This document shows, in pieces, positions 40,241-48,347 of a stretch of 50,046 nucleotides of DNA. Under the pieces are notes generated by a model. That model worked only from the letters and a program-made list of their open reading frames with translations, did not search any database and was not told where the DNA came from. A program made the translations under genes and the position numbers. Where the stretch lies: positions 1 through 50,046 of the forward strand of contig CAMAXI010000015.1 in NCBI GenBank assembly GCA_945862165.1, in the 5' to 3' direction. How positions within the stretch are numbered: the stretch's first letter is position 1; the number at the start of each line of letters is the position of its first letter. The DNA comes from Chryseobacterium gleum. Lineage in GTDB: Bacteria > Bacteroidota > Bacteroidia > Flavobacteriales_D > Crocinitomicaceae.

Positions 40241-40280
40241 AAAGGGTAACCCGATTTTTATTTCGGATTACCCTTTTTTT
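40241..40280 (+). terminator. Terminator after the element 2 integrase
   Basis: AAAGGGTAACCCGA / TCGGATTACCCTTT with one mismatch, a short T-rich loop and nine T after the stem. Confidence 0.85.
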
Positions 40281-40381
40281 TTGAAATATATGAGCCACTT
40301 CATAGGAACATCGTACACACTACCGGAATCTAAAATAAAAGGATTAAAGATTCATTTTTTTTAATTTAAATCTTAGGTATT

Positions 40382-41248
40382 ATGGAAGTGTATATCAAAA
40401 CGCTATTGAAAGATTTAGAATCAGAAATAGAGAATGTAAAAATCGAAAATGCAAATTATGTTCCTTTGGCAATAAAGTTGATAAAAAGCTACATTGAACA
40501 GTTAAAACAATTCATCGAAGAAAACGAATTCAAGTCAAATCAAGATGAGATTTTCTACTTCAAGCAACTAAAACCTCAGTTTTTCGCACTACTTATTTAT
40601 TATTTTAGAGTGCACGATTACCAAATAAACATTCCTATTGGTAGTAGTTATGAAAAACAAGCACACATCAAAAAACAATTAAAAAATCTTACACTAGACT
40701 TTACAAAACACCGCTCATTTTACCTCTACATCATCAACGAAGAAACCCATTTAGACGAAAAATACTTCCTACGTGAGAACGCAAAAATGAATTTATCCTT
40801 TGAAACGTATAGTACAGACTTTGATTTCAGGTACTGTACTGGCTTTGATCAACAGGTTTCGATGTTTATTGCACATAAAAAATTAGAGTATTTCTACGAA
40901 AACGAACTAAATTTATTGCTAAATCCTGTGCAAAATCCCATTTTTCATCAAAATATCCAAAACACCCACTACGAACCCGACTACGAAAAATATAATTTGC
41001 ATTGGACAGAAAGCCAAAGTGCTCTAACAGAGTTGATTTACGCGCTTCACGAAAGCAAAGTTTTCAATGAAGGGGAAACTACGATATTGGATATTACGAA
41101 ATGTTTGGAAAATGCCTTTAATGTTCGTGTTTCGAATGTACATCGTTCATTTTTAGAGATTAAGAACAGAAAAAACGAACGTTTGAAGTTTTTAGATGGA
41201 TTGAGAAATCGTCTGAATTTATTCATTGAACGTAGTTTCCAAAAATAG
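40382..41248 (+). CDS. RteC-family protein
   Basis: The 288-aa protein has the order typical of RteC: an N-terminal helical region with 'IFYFKQLKPQFFALLIYYFRVHDYQINIPIGS', then 'LTLDFTKHRSFYLYIINEETHLDEKYFLRENA', 'STDFDFRYCTGFDQQVSMFIAHKKLEYFYENEL', and a C-terminal 'LTELIYALHES' that overlaps the WXXX-type regulatory end. In CTnDOT, RteC activates the excision operon in response to tetracycline signalling. Here no RteA/RteB two-component genes are present, so the trigger is unknown. Confidence 0.85.
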   Translation: MEVYIKTLLKDLESEIENVKIENANYVPLAIKLIKSYIEQLKQFIEENEFKSNQDEIFYFKQLKPQFFALLIYYFRVHDYQINIPIGSSYEKQAHIKKQLKNLTLDFTKHRSFYLYIINEETHLDEKYFLRENAKMNLSFETYSTDFDFRYCTGFDQQVSMFIAHKKLEYFYENELNLLLNPVQNPIFHQNIQNTHYEPDYEKYNLHWTESQSALTELIYALHESKVFNEGETTILDITKCLENAFNVRVSNVHRSFLEIKNRKNERLKFLDGLRNRLNLFIERSFQK

Positions 41249-41428
41249 CCAACTACGAAAAATCAACTCAAAATAGGTCAAAAACACACTTTTTTCATAC
41301 TAAAACACAGTAAAACGACACAAAAACAGGCAAAAAGTCGATTTTCTTTCCGTAGTTGAATTCGTAGTGTGGAAGATTTATTTTGAGTTGCTTCAACTTT
41401 GTACCATAACATTTAAAACAGAAACGTT

Positions 41429-41737
41429 ATGGCGGCAAACATCATTACACAAGAAGATTTAGATTTATTCAAATCTGAATTATTCGAAAAATTAGAAATG
41501 CTCTTCACTTCTCGTCCAGAAGTTCAAAAAGAGCAAGAACCACAACATCCGAAGTGGTTAAAATCCTATCAGGTGCAGCGCTTGTTAGGTATTTCCCCAG
41601 GTACATTGCAAAACCTGCGTATCAATGGCACGTTGCCATACACCAAGATTGGAGGAATAATCCTGTATTCACAAGAGGATATTCAACGATTAATCAGTGG
41701 TAATATGCGTAACACGCAAAATTATGGAGGTAGATGA
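41429..41737 (+). CDS. Helix-turn-helix (MerR-like, HTH_17) protein
   Basis: The 102-aa protein has an N-terminal coiled helix and a C-terminal HTH: 'WLKSYQVQRLLGISPGTLQNLRINGTLPYTKIGGIILYSQEDIQRLI'. This is the usual small DNA-binding protein that follows the integrase/RteC genes in Bacteroidota integrative elements (excisionase or replication partner). The 180-bp gap before it holds an inverted TCAACTCAAAA / TTTTGAGTTG pair. Confidence 0.88.
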   Translation: MAANIITQEDLDLFKSELFEKLEMLFTSRPEVQKEQEPQHPKWLKSYQVQRLLGISPGTLQNLRINGTLPYTKIGGIILYSQEDIQRLISGNMRNTQNYGGR

Positions 41738-42569
41738 AAAGTCAGTGAATTACATCGCTCATTTGTCCACGGCACTTTTTAAATTTCAAACAGATGAAAG
41801 ATTGAATCCAGCACACATCAGTTTATACGTGTCGCTATTTCAATGTTGGAATTACAGAAGATTTCAAAACCCTTTTTTAATCATTAGAGACGAAATTATG
41901 CAAGCTTCAAAAATCAGGTCAAAATCTACGTATCACCGTTGCATTCGTGAACTGGATAGTTATGGATATATCAAATACCAACCATCCAAAAATGCAATGA
42001 CCGGTAGCTGGATTCGAATGATCAATTTTCGAAAAAAGAGCAGTCCCAAATTTGAACTTCACCAAGGACTTCCGAGTGAACTTCCGATTGGTACGGCAGA
42101 ATTAGAAAATGAATTTCACCGCACCAAAAATGAACTTCCGAATAGTACGGCGAGTGCCAAAAATGGACTTCCCATCGAGCCTTTTAATAAACATATAATA
42201 AACATTAACAAACATATAAACTTGATTAGTGCAGAAAATGAATTTTCTGCACAAGAATCTAGCGAAAAATTAATTGAAAATTATGTTGAAAATAAAGTTG
42301 CTAAAAAGGGAAATTCAGTAAAATTTACTCCTCCAAATCTCGAAGAAGTCACTGCTTATTTTCGTGATAAATCTGCCTTGGAAATCGAAGCCCAAAAGTT
42401 CTTCAATTACTTCGAATCGAACGGTTGGAAAATTGGCGGACGTTCTCCGATGAAAAAATGGAAAGCAGCAGCCAACAATTGGATTTTGAATGCAGATAAA
42501 TACAATCCCAAAGCGCAACAATCCAATTTACACCTGAACCAAGACAAAGATTACGACATCCCATTGTAG
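41724..42569 (+). CDS. Replication-initiator/primosomal-like protein of element 2
   Basis: The 281-aa protein has an N-terminal winged-helix domain ('LNPAHISLYVSLFQCWNYRRFQNPFLIIRDEIMQASKIRSKSTYHRCIRELDSYGYIKY'), a low-complexity linker, and a C-terminal DnaD/primosome-like helical tail ('EEVTAYFRDKSALEIEAQKFFNYFESNGWKIGGRSPMKKWKAAANNWI'). This two-part form is typical of replication initiation or helicase-loading proteins on phage and ICE. I start at the ATG 41724-41726 (14-bp overlap with the HTH gene). The downstream ATPase would be its loader partner. Confidence 0.8.
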   Translation: MEVDEKSVNYIAHLSTALFKFQTDERLNPAHISLYVSLFQCWNYRRFQNPFLIIRDEIMQASKIRSKSTYHRCIRELDSYGYIKYQPSKNAMTGSWIRMINFRKKSSPKFELHQGLPSELPIGTAELENEFHRTKNELPNSTASAKNGLPIEPFNKHIININKHINLISAENEFSAQESSEKLIENYVENKVAKKGNSVKFTPPNLEEVTAYFRDKSALEIEAQKFFNYFESNGWKIGGRSPMKKWKAAANNWILNADKYNPKAQQSNLHLNQDKDYDIPL

Positions 42570-42590
42570 CGACACGATGCATCGTGTCGC
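42569..42590. repeat. Perfect 22-bp palindrome
   Basis: Each half reads GCGACACGATG / CATCGTGTCGC with no spacer. It starts at the last base of the replication protein's stop and lies 48 bp before the ATPase. It could be an operator, a cruciform or an intergenic repeat. Confidence 0.8.
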
Positions 42591-42637
42591 AAAAGTGAAG
42601 AGTCGTGTCAAATTGAGCAAAGCGAAAAAATTAAATT

Positions 42638-43261
42638 ATGAAGCCCCTCTACACCATCGAAAACAACATGCGTATCTACGATTTCAAAGCCTGCTTGCAA
42701 TACCTGCAAGCAAAAGGAAAATCCAAGTATGGAGACGAATTTTCACTACGAAAAGAAGATTATACACTCATTCGAAAAATGCTGTGTTATGCCATTCGTG
42801 ACGAAGAAGCGTGCCAGAAATACGATATAGATTTCAATAAAGGTATTTTACTACTTGGACCTGTTGGATGCGGTAAAACGTCTCTTATGACCCTCATTCG
42901 TGATTTTTTTCCAAGTTCTTTCCGTCCAATTTTGAAATCCACGAGACAAGTTTCGTATGAGTTTATCAAAGAGGGGTATGAAATCATTGACCAGTATGGT
43001 AAATCAGAGAAGGTGTTTTGTTTCGATGATTTAGGAGTGGAAAACAGTTTGAAACATTATGGTAACGAGTGCAACACAATGGGAGAAATCCTTTTAAGTC
43101 GCTACGACCAATTCATACAATTCGGAACGATAACACACGTCACTACCAACCTTAATTCAGTTGAACTCGAAAAAATGTATGGAGTACGTGTTCGTTCCCG
43201 ATTGCGTGAAATGTTTAACCTCATCACATTCCCCAAAGAAACCCAAGACAAACGCCGGTGA
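42638..43261 (+). CDS. DnaC-like P-loop ATPase (helicase loader)
   Basis: The 207-aa AAA+ protein has Walker A 'LLLGPVGCGKTSLMTLI' (about 72-88), Walker B 'KVFCFDDLGVEN', sensor 'THVTTNLNSVEL' and 'VRSRLREMFNLITFP' (arginine finger region). The N-terminal 60 residues would contact a partner. DnaC/IstB-like ATPases load replicative helicases. Paired with the upstream initiator-like gene it suggests element 2 once replicated on its own. Confidence 0.85.
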   Translation: MKPLYTIENNMRIYDFKACLQYLQAKGKSKYGDEFSLRKEDYTLIRKMLCYAIRDEEACQKYDIDFNKGILLLGPVGCGKTSLMTLIRDFFPSSFRPILKSTRQVSYEFIKEGYEIIDQYGKSEKVFCFDDLGVENSLKHYGNECNTMGEILLSRYDQFIQFGTITHVTTNLNSVELEKMYGVRVRSRLREMFNLITFPKETQDKRR

Positions 43262-43523
43262 TTAAAATGAGCGAAAGCGAACCGAAAATCTAAAAATGTC
43301 CCTAAGGAAATGTAGACTGGGACCCGCATTGATAAGTAAGCGTAAAAATTTCAACTGTTTGAGCGTAGCGAGTTTTGAAATTTTAGCGTCGTTCGATAGT
43401 GGGTAGTCGAATTTCCGAGGACTAGACTTTTTTTGCTTCTTTTTTTTGGCAATGAAAAAAAAGAAGATAGATAATAATTAACCGTAAAGCCACATCGCAT
43501 GTGGCTTGAAAAACCAAACCATT
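43262..43523. other. Structured intergenic stretch in element 2
   Basis: No gene is present. It has an AAAATTTCAA / TTGAAATTTT inverted repeat (43345-43354 and 43375-43384) around GCGTAGCG, a poly-T/poly-A pair near 43427-43465, and a hairpin AAGCCACAT-CGC-ATGTGGCTT (43487-43507) just before the amidase start. The general pattern is one I recall from Bacteroidota integrative elements, but its role is unknown to me. Confidence 0.5.
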
Positions 43524-44165
43524 ATGAACAACTTCTTAAACCAAATCATCAACCACCCTCTCCCCGACGACCAATACTTCAAAGACCTCTACACCAAACG
43601 ACAAATCGTCCTTCACCACACCGTTTCCAACGGTAACGCCAAAAACGTCATTGACTCTTGGCAAACCACCAAAGAAAAAGTTGGTGTAGCCTTTGTAATA
43701 GACCGTGAAGGCATCATTCACAAAGCGTTCAGTAGCGCTCATTGGGCGCATCATCTAGGTACCAAAGAAATCAACAACACCATTTTAAACAAACAATCCA
43801 TTGGAATCGAATTGTGTTCCTGGGGTGCTTTAACCGAAAAAAATGGCTTATTATTTAATGCGTTCAACAAAGAAGTTCCTGAATCCGAAGTAATAAAATA
43901 CAATTACCTTTTTCGAGGGACACGCTACTATCAAAAATACACTAACCAACAATTAGAAAGCTTGAGACTTTTATTGAAATACTTATGCGAAACGTACCAA
44001 ATACCAAGCAAATATAATCCAGAAATTTGGAGTTTATCAAGCAAAGCATTGGAAGGTGAAAAAGGAATTTTCACGCACGTTTCTTTTAGAAAAGATAAAT
44101 CAGATTGTCATCCTCAACCTGAACTGATTCAACTTTTAATGAATCTTGATAGTAGGAATGACTAA
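43524..44165 (+). CDS. N-acetylmuramoyl-L-alanine amidase, amidase_2 type
   Basis: The 213-aa zinc amidase has 'QIVLHHTVSNG' (first His ligand), 'KVGVAFVIDREGIIHKAF', 'SIGIELCSWG' (catalytic Glu region) and 'GIFTHVSFRKDKSDCHPQPEL' (second His and the Cys ligand). It cleaves the MurNAc-L-Ala amide bond in peptidoglycan. No signal peptide, as in phage-type endolysins and ICE-borne amidases. I use the ATG at 43524; the frame can open at TTG 43506. It ends 4 bp inside the convergent gene. Confidence 0.88.
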   Translation: MNNFLNQIINHPLPDDQYFKDLYTKRQIVLHHTVSNGNAKNVIDSWQTTKEKVGVAFVIDREGIIHKAFSSAHWAHHLGTKEINNTILNKQSIGIELCSWGALTEKNGLLFNAFNKEVPESEVIKYNYLFRGTRYYQKYTNQQLESLRLLLKYLCETYQIPSKYNPEIWSLSSKALEGEKGIFTHVSFRKDKSDCHPQPELIQLLMNLDSRND

Positions 44166-45391
44166 TACCTAACGATTATCTTCTGCTTCCCAACCTTCAT
44201 CCCATCTAACCAATTAGGTAACATAAAATAAGTAGGTAACTGTGTACTCGATATGGTACAATCTAACAAATGGTTTGAATTATCACTCCCTCCCGAATAC
44301 AGTCGTAATGCATTCGTGTAAAAATGTCCAATCACTGATCCGCGCATTTCAGATTCGCCTGCGTTATATATAAGTCCTGAAACCAATGCAGTTGGAAATA
44401 CTTTCAATTGCATTGGCTTCCGAAAATTACTATTTTGCGAAACCATTAATATTCCTCCGAGTACCTGTGAATGCTCATACAGTAAAATCTGATGATTGTG
44501 TCCGTCGATTTCAGATTGTTGTTCATTTAACACCAAAGTACTCGGATAGGTTAATCGAACTCCCTCTTCACATACAATAGACTTCGATGCAATCACTTGT
44601 AAACTGCTTTTCCCATTTTTTTCAAAACGTATCTTAGGTGCAATCAAAATAACATTCGTTAAAATTGCCTTGGAAGAAACAACGATAGAATCAAAGGAAT
44701 GTATAATCACATTTCCTTGTATGTTGTTTTGAATGTAAATTGGTTCGATGCTCGTATATAGTGAAGTAATGGTATCGAAAGAATAAACTGAATCCAGATG
44801 TATTTTCTCTAATTTATGGGTGTTACTTACAAAATCTTCATAACGTAGATTTTGATATTCTTTACGTAGTTTTGGAAGGTAACGCTCACTTTTTTTCAGC
44901 GAACCATATACTAATTTGTCGTTTACATAACTCCTACCTGCTAGGTTTGCTCGATCAACACCTCTTTCAGAAACGCTTATGATTCCTTCTAGTTTAGTAT
45001 CACCTGCCAAACGGAGTACTTGATTGTTTTCTGGAATATACAAAGCTGGTAATTCATCCTCAACGGTAACACCTACAAGTACTGATGAAACCTGTTGCGA
45101 GTTTTTGTGATACGTTCTGGCTACAACCATACGATACAACCCCCAATTTTTGACCGTAATTTCTGAAGTATCTCCAGCTAAATGAACGATTGTTTTTGTT
45201 GTTGGTTCTTCATAGGAAGCGCCTAGTTTTAATGCAACGTAATTATCAAATAGTAGGTGTTCTTTAAGAGCATAATGAAATTCTAAACGTTTATTGGCAG
45301 AAGAAATAAATAAGACACCCGAGCAGATTAGTGCAATAATTAACAAAAAAGAAATGGCATACCCGAGCGCCGAAGAAGTTAATTTCTTCAT
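44162..45391 (-). CDS. Membrane-anchored surface protein with beta-rich repeats, unknown
   Basis: In this 409-aa protein an N-terminal transmembrane anchor (LGYAISFLLIIALICSGVLFI, about 9-29) is followed by an extracytoplasmic region. Residues 215-330 look like a short beta-helix or bactofilin-like stack ('GNVIIHSFDSIVVSSKAILTNVILIAPKIRFE', 'VIASKSIVCEEGVRLTYPSTLVL'). The pattern resembles pseudopilin-like or prepilin-anchored proteins, but no cleavage motif is clear and I do not know the family. Its start overlaps the stop of the MORN-like gene upstream (45388-45391), so the two are co-translated. Confidence 0.6.
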   Translation of the reverse strand: MKKLTSSALGYAISFLLIIALICSGVLFISSANKRLEFHYALKEHLLFDNYVALKLGASYEEPTTKTIVHLAGDTSEITVKNWGLYRMVVARTYHKNSQQVSSVLVGVTVEDELPALYIPENNQVLRLAGDTKLEGIISVSERGVDRANLAGRSYVNDKLVYGSLKKSERYLPKLRKEYQNLRYEDFVSNTHKLEKIHLDSVYSFDTITSLYTSIEPIYIQNNIQGNVIIHSFDSIVVSSKAILTNVILIAPKIRFEKNGKSSLQVIASKSIVCEEGVRLTYPSTLVLNEQQSEIDGHNHQILLYEHSQVLGGILMVSQNSNFRKPMQLKVFPTALVSGLIYNAGESEMRGSVIGHFYTNALRLYSGGSDNSNHLLDCTISSTQLPTYFMLPNWLDGMKVGKQKIIVRY

Positions 45392-46203
45392 GGTTTAACC
45401 TCTTTCTTCCAAAATTTCCAAGAACGTTTAGTGGTTTTAGATGAATTGACTGATTGGTTTGAATTAGTTTTGACTTCTACTTTTTTCTTTCTTTTCAAAA
45501 ACGAAAACCAAGATTTCTTTTCTTTCTCTCCTTTTTTACCTACCTCACCTTTTGGTACTTCTTTTTTGTCTTTTTCTTGTTTTGGTTTTTCTACAACTGG
45601 AGTCTCTACTTGTTTTTCTTTTTTGGAAACCAATTCTCCATTCTTATACTTGTAGGTTCCTATTTTCTCCCCATTCTTATCAAAAACAGTAATCGTTTTT
45701 TTATCTCCTGAATAGGTTGACTCTATCAAACTATCGGATGTTTGACGTTCAGTTCCTTTGCTTGTATAAGTTATTGTTTCTTTTAATGTTCCTTGAGCGG
45801 TATAGTTTTGCTCTTTTCCTGACTTCACTCCTTCCTTCCAATGTTCGACCTTGGTTAAATAACCTGTGTTCGACCAATACATCCATTCTCCGTCTTTCAA
45901 TCCATGAACAAAATTACCTTTTGCAACCAATTGTTTAGTATCATAAAACGATGTAAACGGACCATGTAATAACTGACCAGATGCTCCACCTTGTGTAGTA
46001 ATTACTTTTTGAGCCTTGTACCAGAAATATAACTTCTGACGATCGAAGGTTACAACATGTTTATCATTTATATCTAGAACTAAAAATTGATAGGTTTGTC
46101 CTTCTTGTAAAATGGTATGTTTTAAATAAACATCTTTCAGAATTTCTTGTGCAGTCAAGGTTTGAAAGAAAAAGAAAGTAAGAAGTAATAAGCTGTATTT
46201 CAT
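45388..46203 (-). CDS. Secreted MORN/YwqK-like repeat protein
   Basis: The 271-aa protein has a signal peptide (MKYSLLLLTFFFFQTLTAQ). The mature part has MORN-type repeats: 'GPFTSFYDTKQLVAKGNFVHGLKDGEWMYWSNTGYLTKVEHWKEGVKSG' and 'DKNGEKIGTYKYKNGELV'. The C-terminal 70 residues are a strongly basic Lys-rich tail, with 'KKSWFSFLKRKKKVEVK' near its middle. I start at the ATG 46201-46203, which puts the signal peptide first; the longer frame begins at 46272. YwqK-like proteins often neighbour toxin or surface modules in Bacteroidota. Confidence 0.75.
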   Translation of the reverse strand: MKYSLLLLTFFFFQTLTAQEILKDVYLKHTILQEGQTYQFLVLDINDKHVVTFDRQKLYFWYKAQKVITTQGGASGQLLHGPFTSFYDTKQLVAKGNFVHGLKDGEWMYWSNTGYLTKVEHWKEGVKSGKEQNYTAQGTLKETITYTSKGTERQTSDSLIESTYSGDKKTITVFDKNGEKIGTYKYKNGELVSKKEKQVETPVVEKPKQEKDKKEVPKGEVGKKGEKEKKSWFSFLKRKKKVEVKTNSNQSVNSSKTTKRSWKFWKKEVKP

Positions 46204-46356
46204 TTCAATAAATTTTAGATACAAAACTACGTTATAGAAGTTAATTATCCATATAAATTTTTCAGTTTTCAAAATTTATTCGTTTATATTTTTTAATTAT
46301 CAAACGATTTATCCTTTAGTTAATCATTTATTTTCGAACCCATTAAAAAATAAATA

Positions 46357-47658
46357 ATGAATTTTTCAGGATATAAAAACAAATATCACCCGATGGTAAT
46401 TCTGCTGTATCATAGCAATATGTTATCTCAAGAACAACTCAGTCAAATCCCACGTTCAACGCTACACTCGTGGAAAAAATTTCAACATGAAGATTATTAT
46501 GGTTTTGAGATGGTGAAGGATTATGTGGCAGATTTTAATGATATTAAACAAGTATTTCAACGGAAATATTTGCAGCGATCACTGAAATTTATTTGTCTGA
46601 TGAGTAATGGATATCAAGATGTTGTTAAACACGTAGAAAAGAAAAATTGGGTACTAAGAGAACATGCTAAAAGCGTGACTAGTTCTATTCAGCGTCTTAA
46701 AAATTACAGTAAAATCACTACCAAAGATGCATGTAGATTAATTGGAATTTCAAGCGATTGGTATTATAGGCATAGACCAATAAAAACTTGCTTTAAAAGT
46801 AGTATTAGTAAATGCTATACTCAATATCCTTCTCAACTGACTTTAGAAGAAGTCTCAATAATTGAAAAAACAGTGACAAAACCGGAAAACAAGGGAAAAA
46901 CAAAGGTAACTTTATTTTATTCTTTACTAAGAAAAGGTGTTTTATCTTGTGGACTTGCGACCTTTTGTAAATATGCCAGATTATTTGGACATACAAGCCC
47001 AAAAAAGGAAAAAATCAATGATCGTAAAATTGGTTTTCTAGCAGAGCGACCGTTCGAATGGTTACACATTGATATTACTGACGTATTTACTGTGGAGGAT
47101 GGTAAACAAAAAGTCGCATTTGTAAAAGATAATTGTTCTATGGCGCTTCTACATGTCAAAACAATCCCTAGAAAAGCGGATAGTAATTTTATTTCGAAAC
47201 TAATGCAAGAAACATTTGAACTTTACAATTTATTTGATGCAACACTACCTATCAATATTCTTTCCGATGGTGGCCCTGAAAATAAAGGGGAACTACTCAC
47301 TTGGGTAGCGACTATCAAAGCACCACCATGCGTAAAAAAGATTACGGCTAAAACGGATGAGTTTCCTTATTCAAATAGTATGTCAGAGAGAACCCATAGT
47401 ATCTACAAAACTGAATTTATGAAAGGAAAGATTTCTCAAAACATTAGCCAACATGAAAAATCACTTCAAGATTTTATGCAAGAATATAACTATGAACGAT
47501 TTCCTGTAAGATTACTTGGCTATAGTCCGATGGAAGTTCTAAATGGTAAAACTCCAAGTAGAAATTTATTTAAAAGCGCAAAAGAAGAAGCTCGTATTAA
47601 ACGTATAGAGGTAAACAGAAATAATCATTGCACACTCCATTGTAAAAGCGCTGTCTAG
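46357..47658 (+). mobile_element. DDE transposase with rve-type core, single frame
   Basis: The 433-aa protein has an N-terminal HTH region ('LSQIPRSTLHSWKKFQ'), a middle region with 'DACRLIGISSDWYYRHRP' (IS3 OrfB-like) and a retroviral-integrase-fold core. The three acids are in 'WLHIDITDVF', 'INILSDGGPENKG' and 'SMSERTHSIYKTEF' (D-D-E with the last 35-45 residues after the second). It appears intact. I could not find matching terminal inverted repeats or a target duplication, so IS limits are unknown. It is inserted beside the Rhs locus. Confidence 0.85.
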
Positions 47659-47698
47659 TTATTTGAACACTTTTGTTGCGGAATACGTAGAATGTGCA
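47645..47698. repeat. 54-bp direct repeat, copy 1 (covers the transposase stop)
   Basis: It begins AAAGCGCTGTCTAGTTATTT and ends GAATGTGCA. Copy 2 lies at 47728-47781 with 51 of 54 bases identical. The spacer holds a 9-bp inverted repeat (ATGTGCATA 47692-47700, TATGCACAT 47710-47718). Confidence 0.88.
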
Positions 47699-47727
47699 TA
47701 TAAACTAAGTATGCACATCCCAAACTT

Positions 47728-47781
47728 AAAGCGCTGTCTAGTTATTTGAACACTTTTGTTGCAGAATGCGTGGAATGTGCA
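47728..47781. repeat. 54-bp direct repeat, copy 2
   Basis: Same sequence as 47645-47698 except three transitions in the GCGGAATACGTAG part. Confidence 0.88.
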
Positions 47782-47813
47782 GCGGTTGAAGATTAAAACA
47801 AACGTTTGTTATT

Positions 47814-48347
47814 TTACTTAGAAATCATTTTTTCCTTTACGATTCTAGCCATTAACATAACAAATAGTATTATGTTTTTTACATCATGATTTTCCTTGCT
47901 AACCAAGTGAAAATCAAATTCAATATTTGATTTTTGACCTTTAACTGAAACACCACAATCTTTAAGATTAAGTAGCGCATCTATAAAGTCAGCGTTCTCA
48001 ACCAATTTTAATTCCAATCCGTTTAACTCAAAAAAATCAAAAATGGTCTTTTTCTTTCGGAAAAAAGACCATTTTAATTTACTTTCTAAACTAAAAGATG
48101 ATAAATGAAGTTCTTTCAATAATATATTTCCAATAATTTGATATTCACCAATTTTCCATCGATCACTTGTTTTATTTATTTCATCTATGTTAATAACAGT
48201 ATCGAATACTGTTTGCCTATACTTTTTAATAGAATAATTAATATTAAAACTACCAGACCAAATTGGATGTTTACTTTCTTCTATAAGAAGAAATCCATTA
48301 TTAATAAATTCATTATTAGGATTACTTAAAACATTATTCTCCTGCAT
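47814..48347 (-). CDS. Candidate immunity protein for the Rhs toxin
   Basis: The 177-aa protein is not recognised by sequence. It is soluble, mixed alpha/beta, with 'GFLLIEESKHPIWSGSFNINYSI', 'WKIGEYQIIGNILLKELHLSSF' and a hydrophobic C-terminal helix 'KNIILFVMLMARIVKEKM'. Its start lies inside the 3' end of the Rhs gene (14-bp overlap), the usual place for a polymorphic-toxin immunity gene. Function is inferred from position alone. Confidence 0.5.
   Translation of the reverse strand: MQENNVLSNPNNEFINNGFLLIEESKHPIWSGSFNINYSIKKYRQTVFDTVINIDEINKTSDRWKIGEYQIIGNILLKELHLSSFSLESKLKWSFFRKKKTIFDFFELNGLELKLVENADFIDALLNLKDCGVSVKGQKSNIEFDFHLVSKENHDVKNIILFVMLMARIVKEKMISK

Noticed and set aside
40382-41248. 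Tetracycline-inducible rteA/rteB system next to the RteC-like gene
   Set aside because: No histidine kinase, response regulator or tetQ gene is in the window.
41429-44165. Relaxase or mobilisation genes in element 2
   Set aside because: No protein here has relaxase HUH or coupling-protein motifs; the two P-loop/HTH proteins fit replication functions.
46262-46356. Terminal inverted repeat on the left of the DDE transposase
   Set aside because: I compared it with the 47645-47781 region and found no convincing inverted match, so IS ends are not called.
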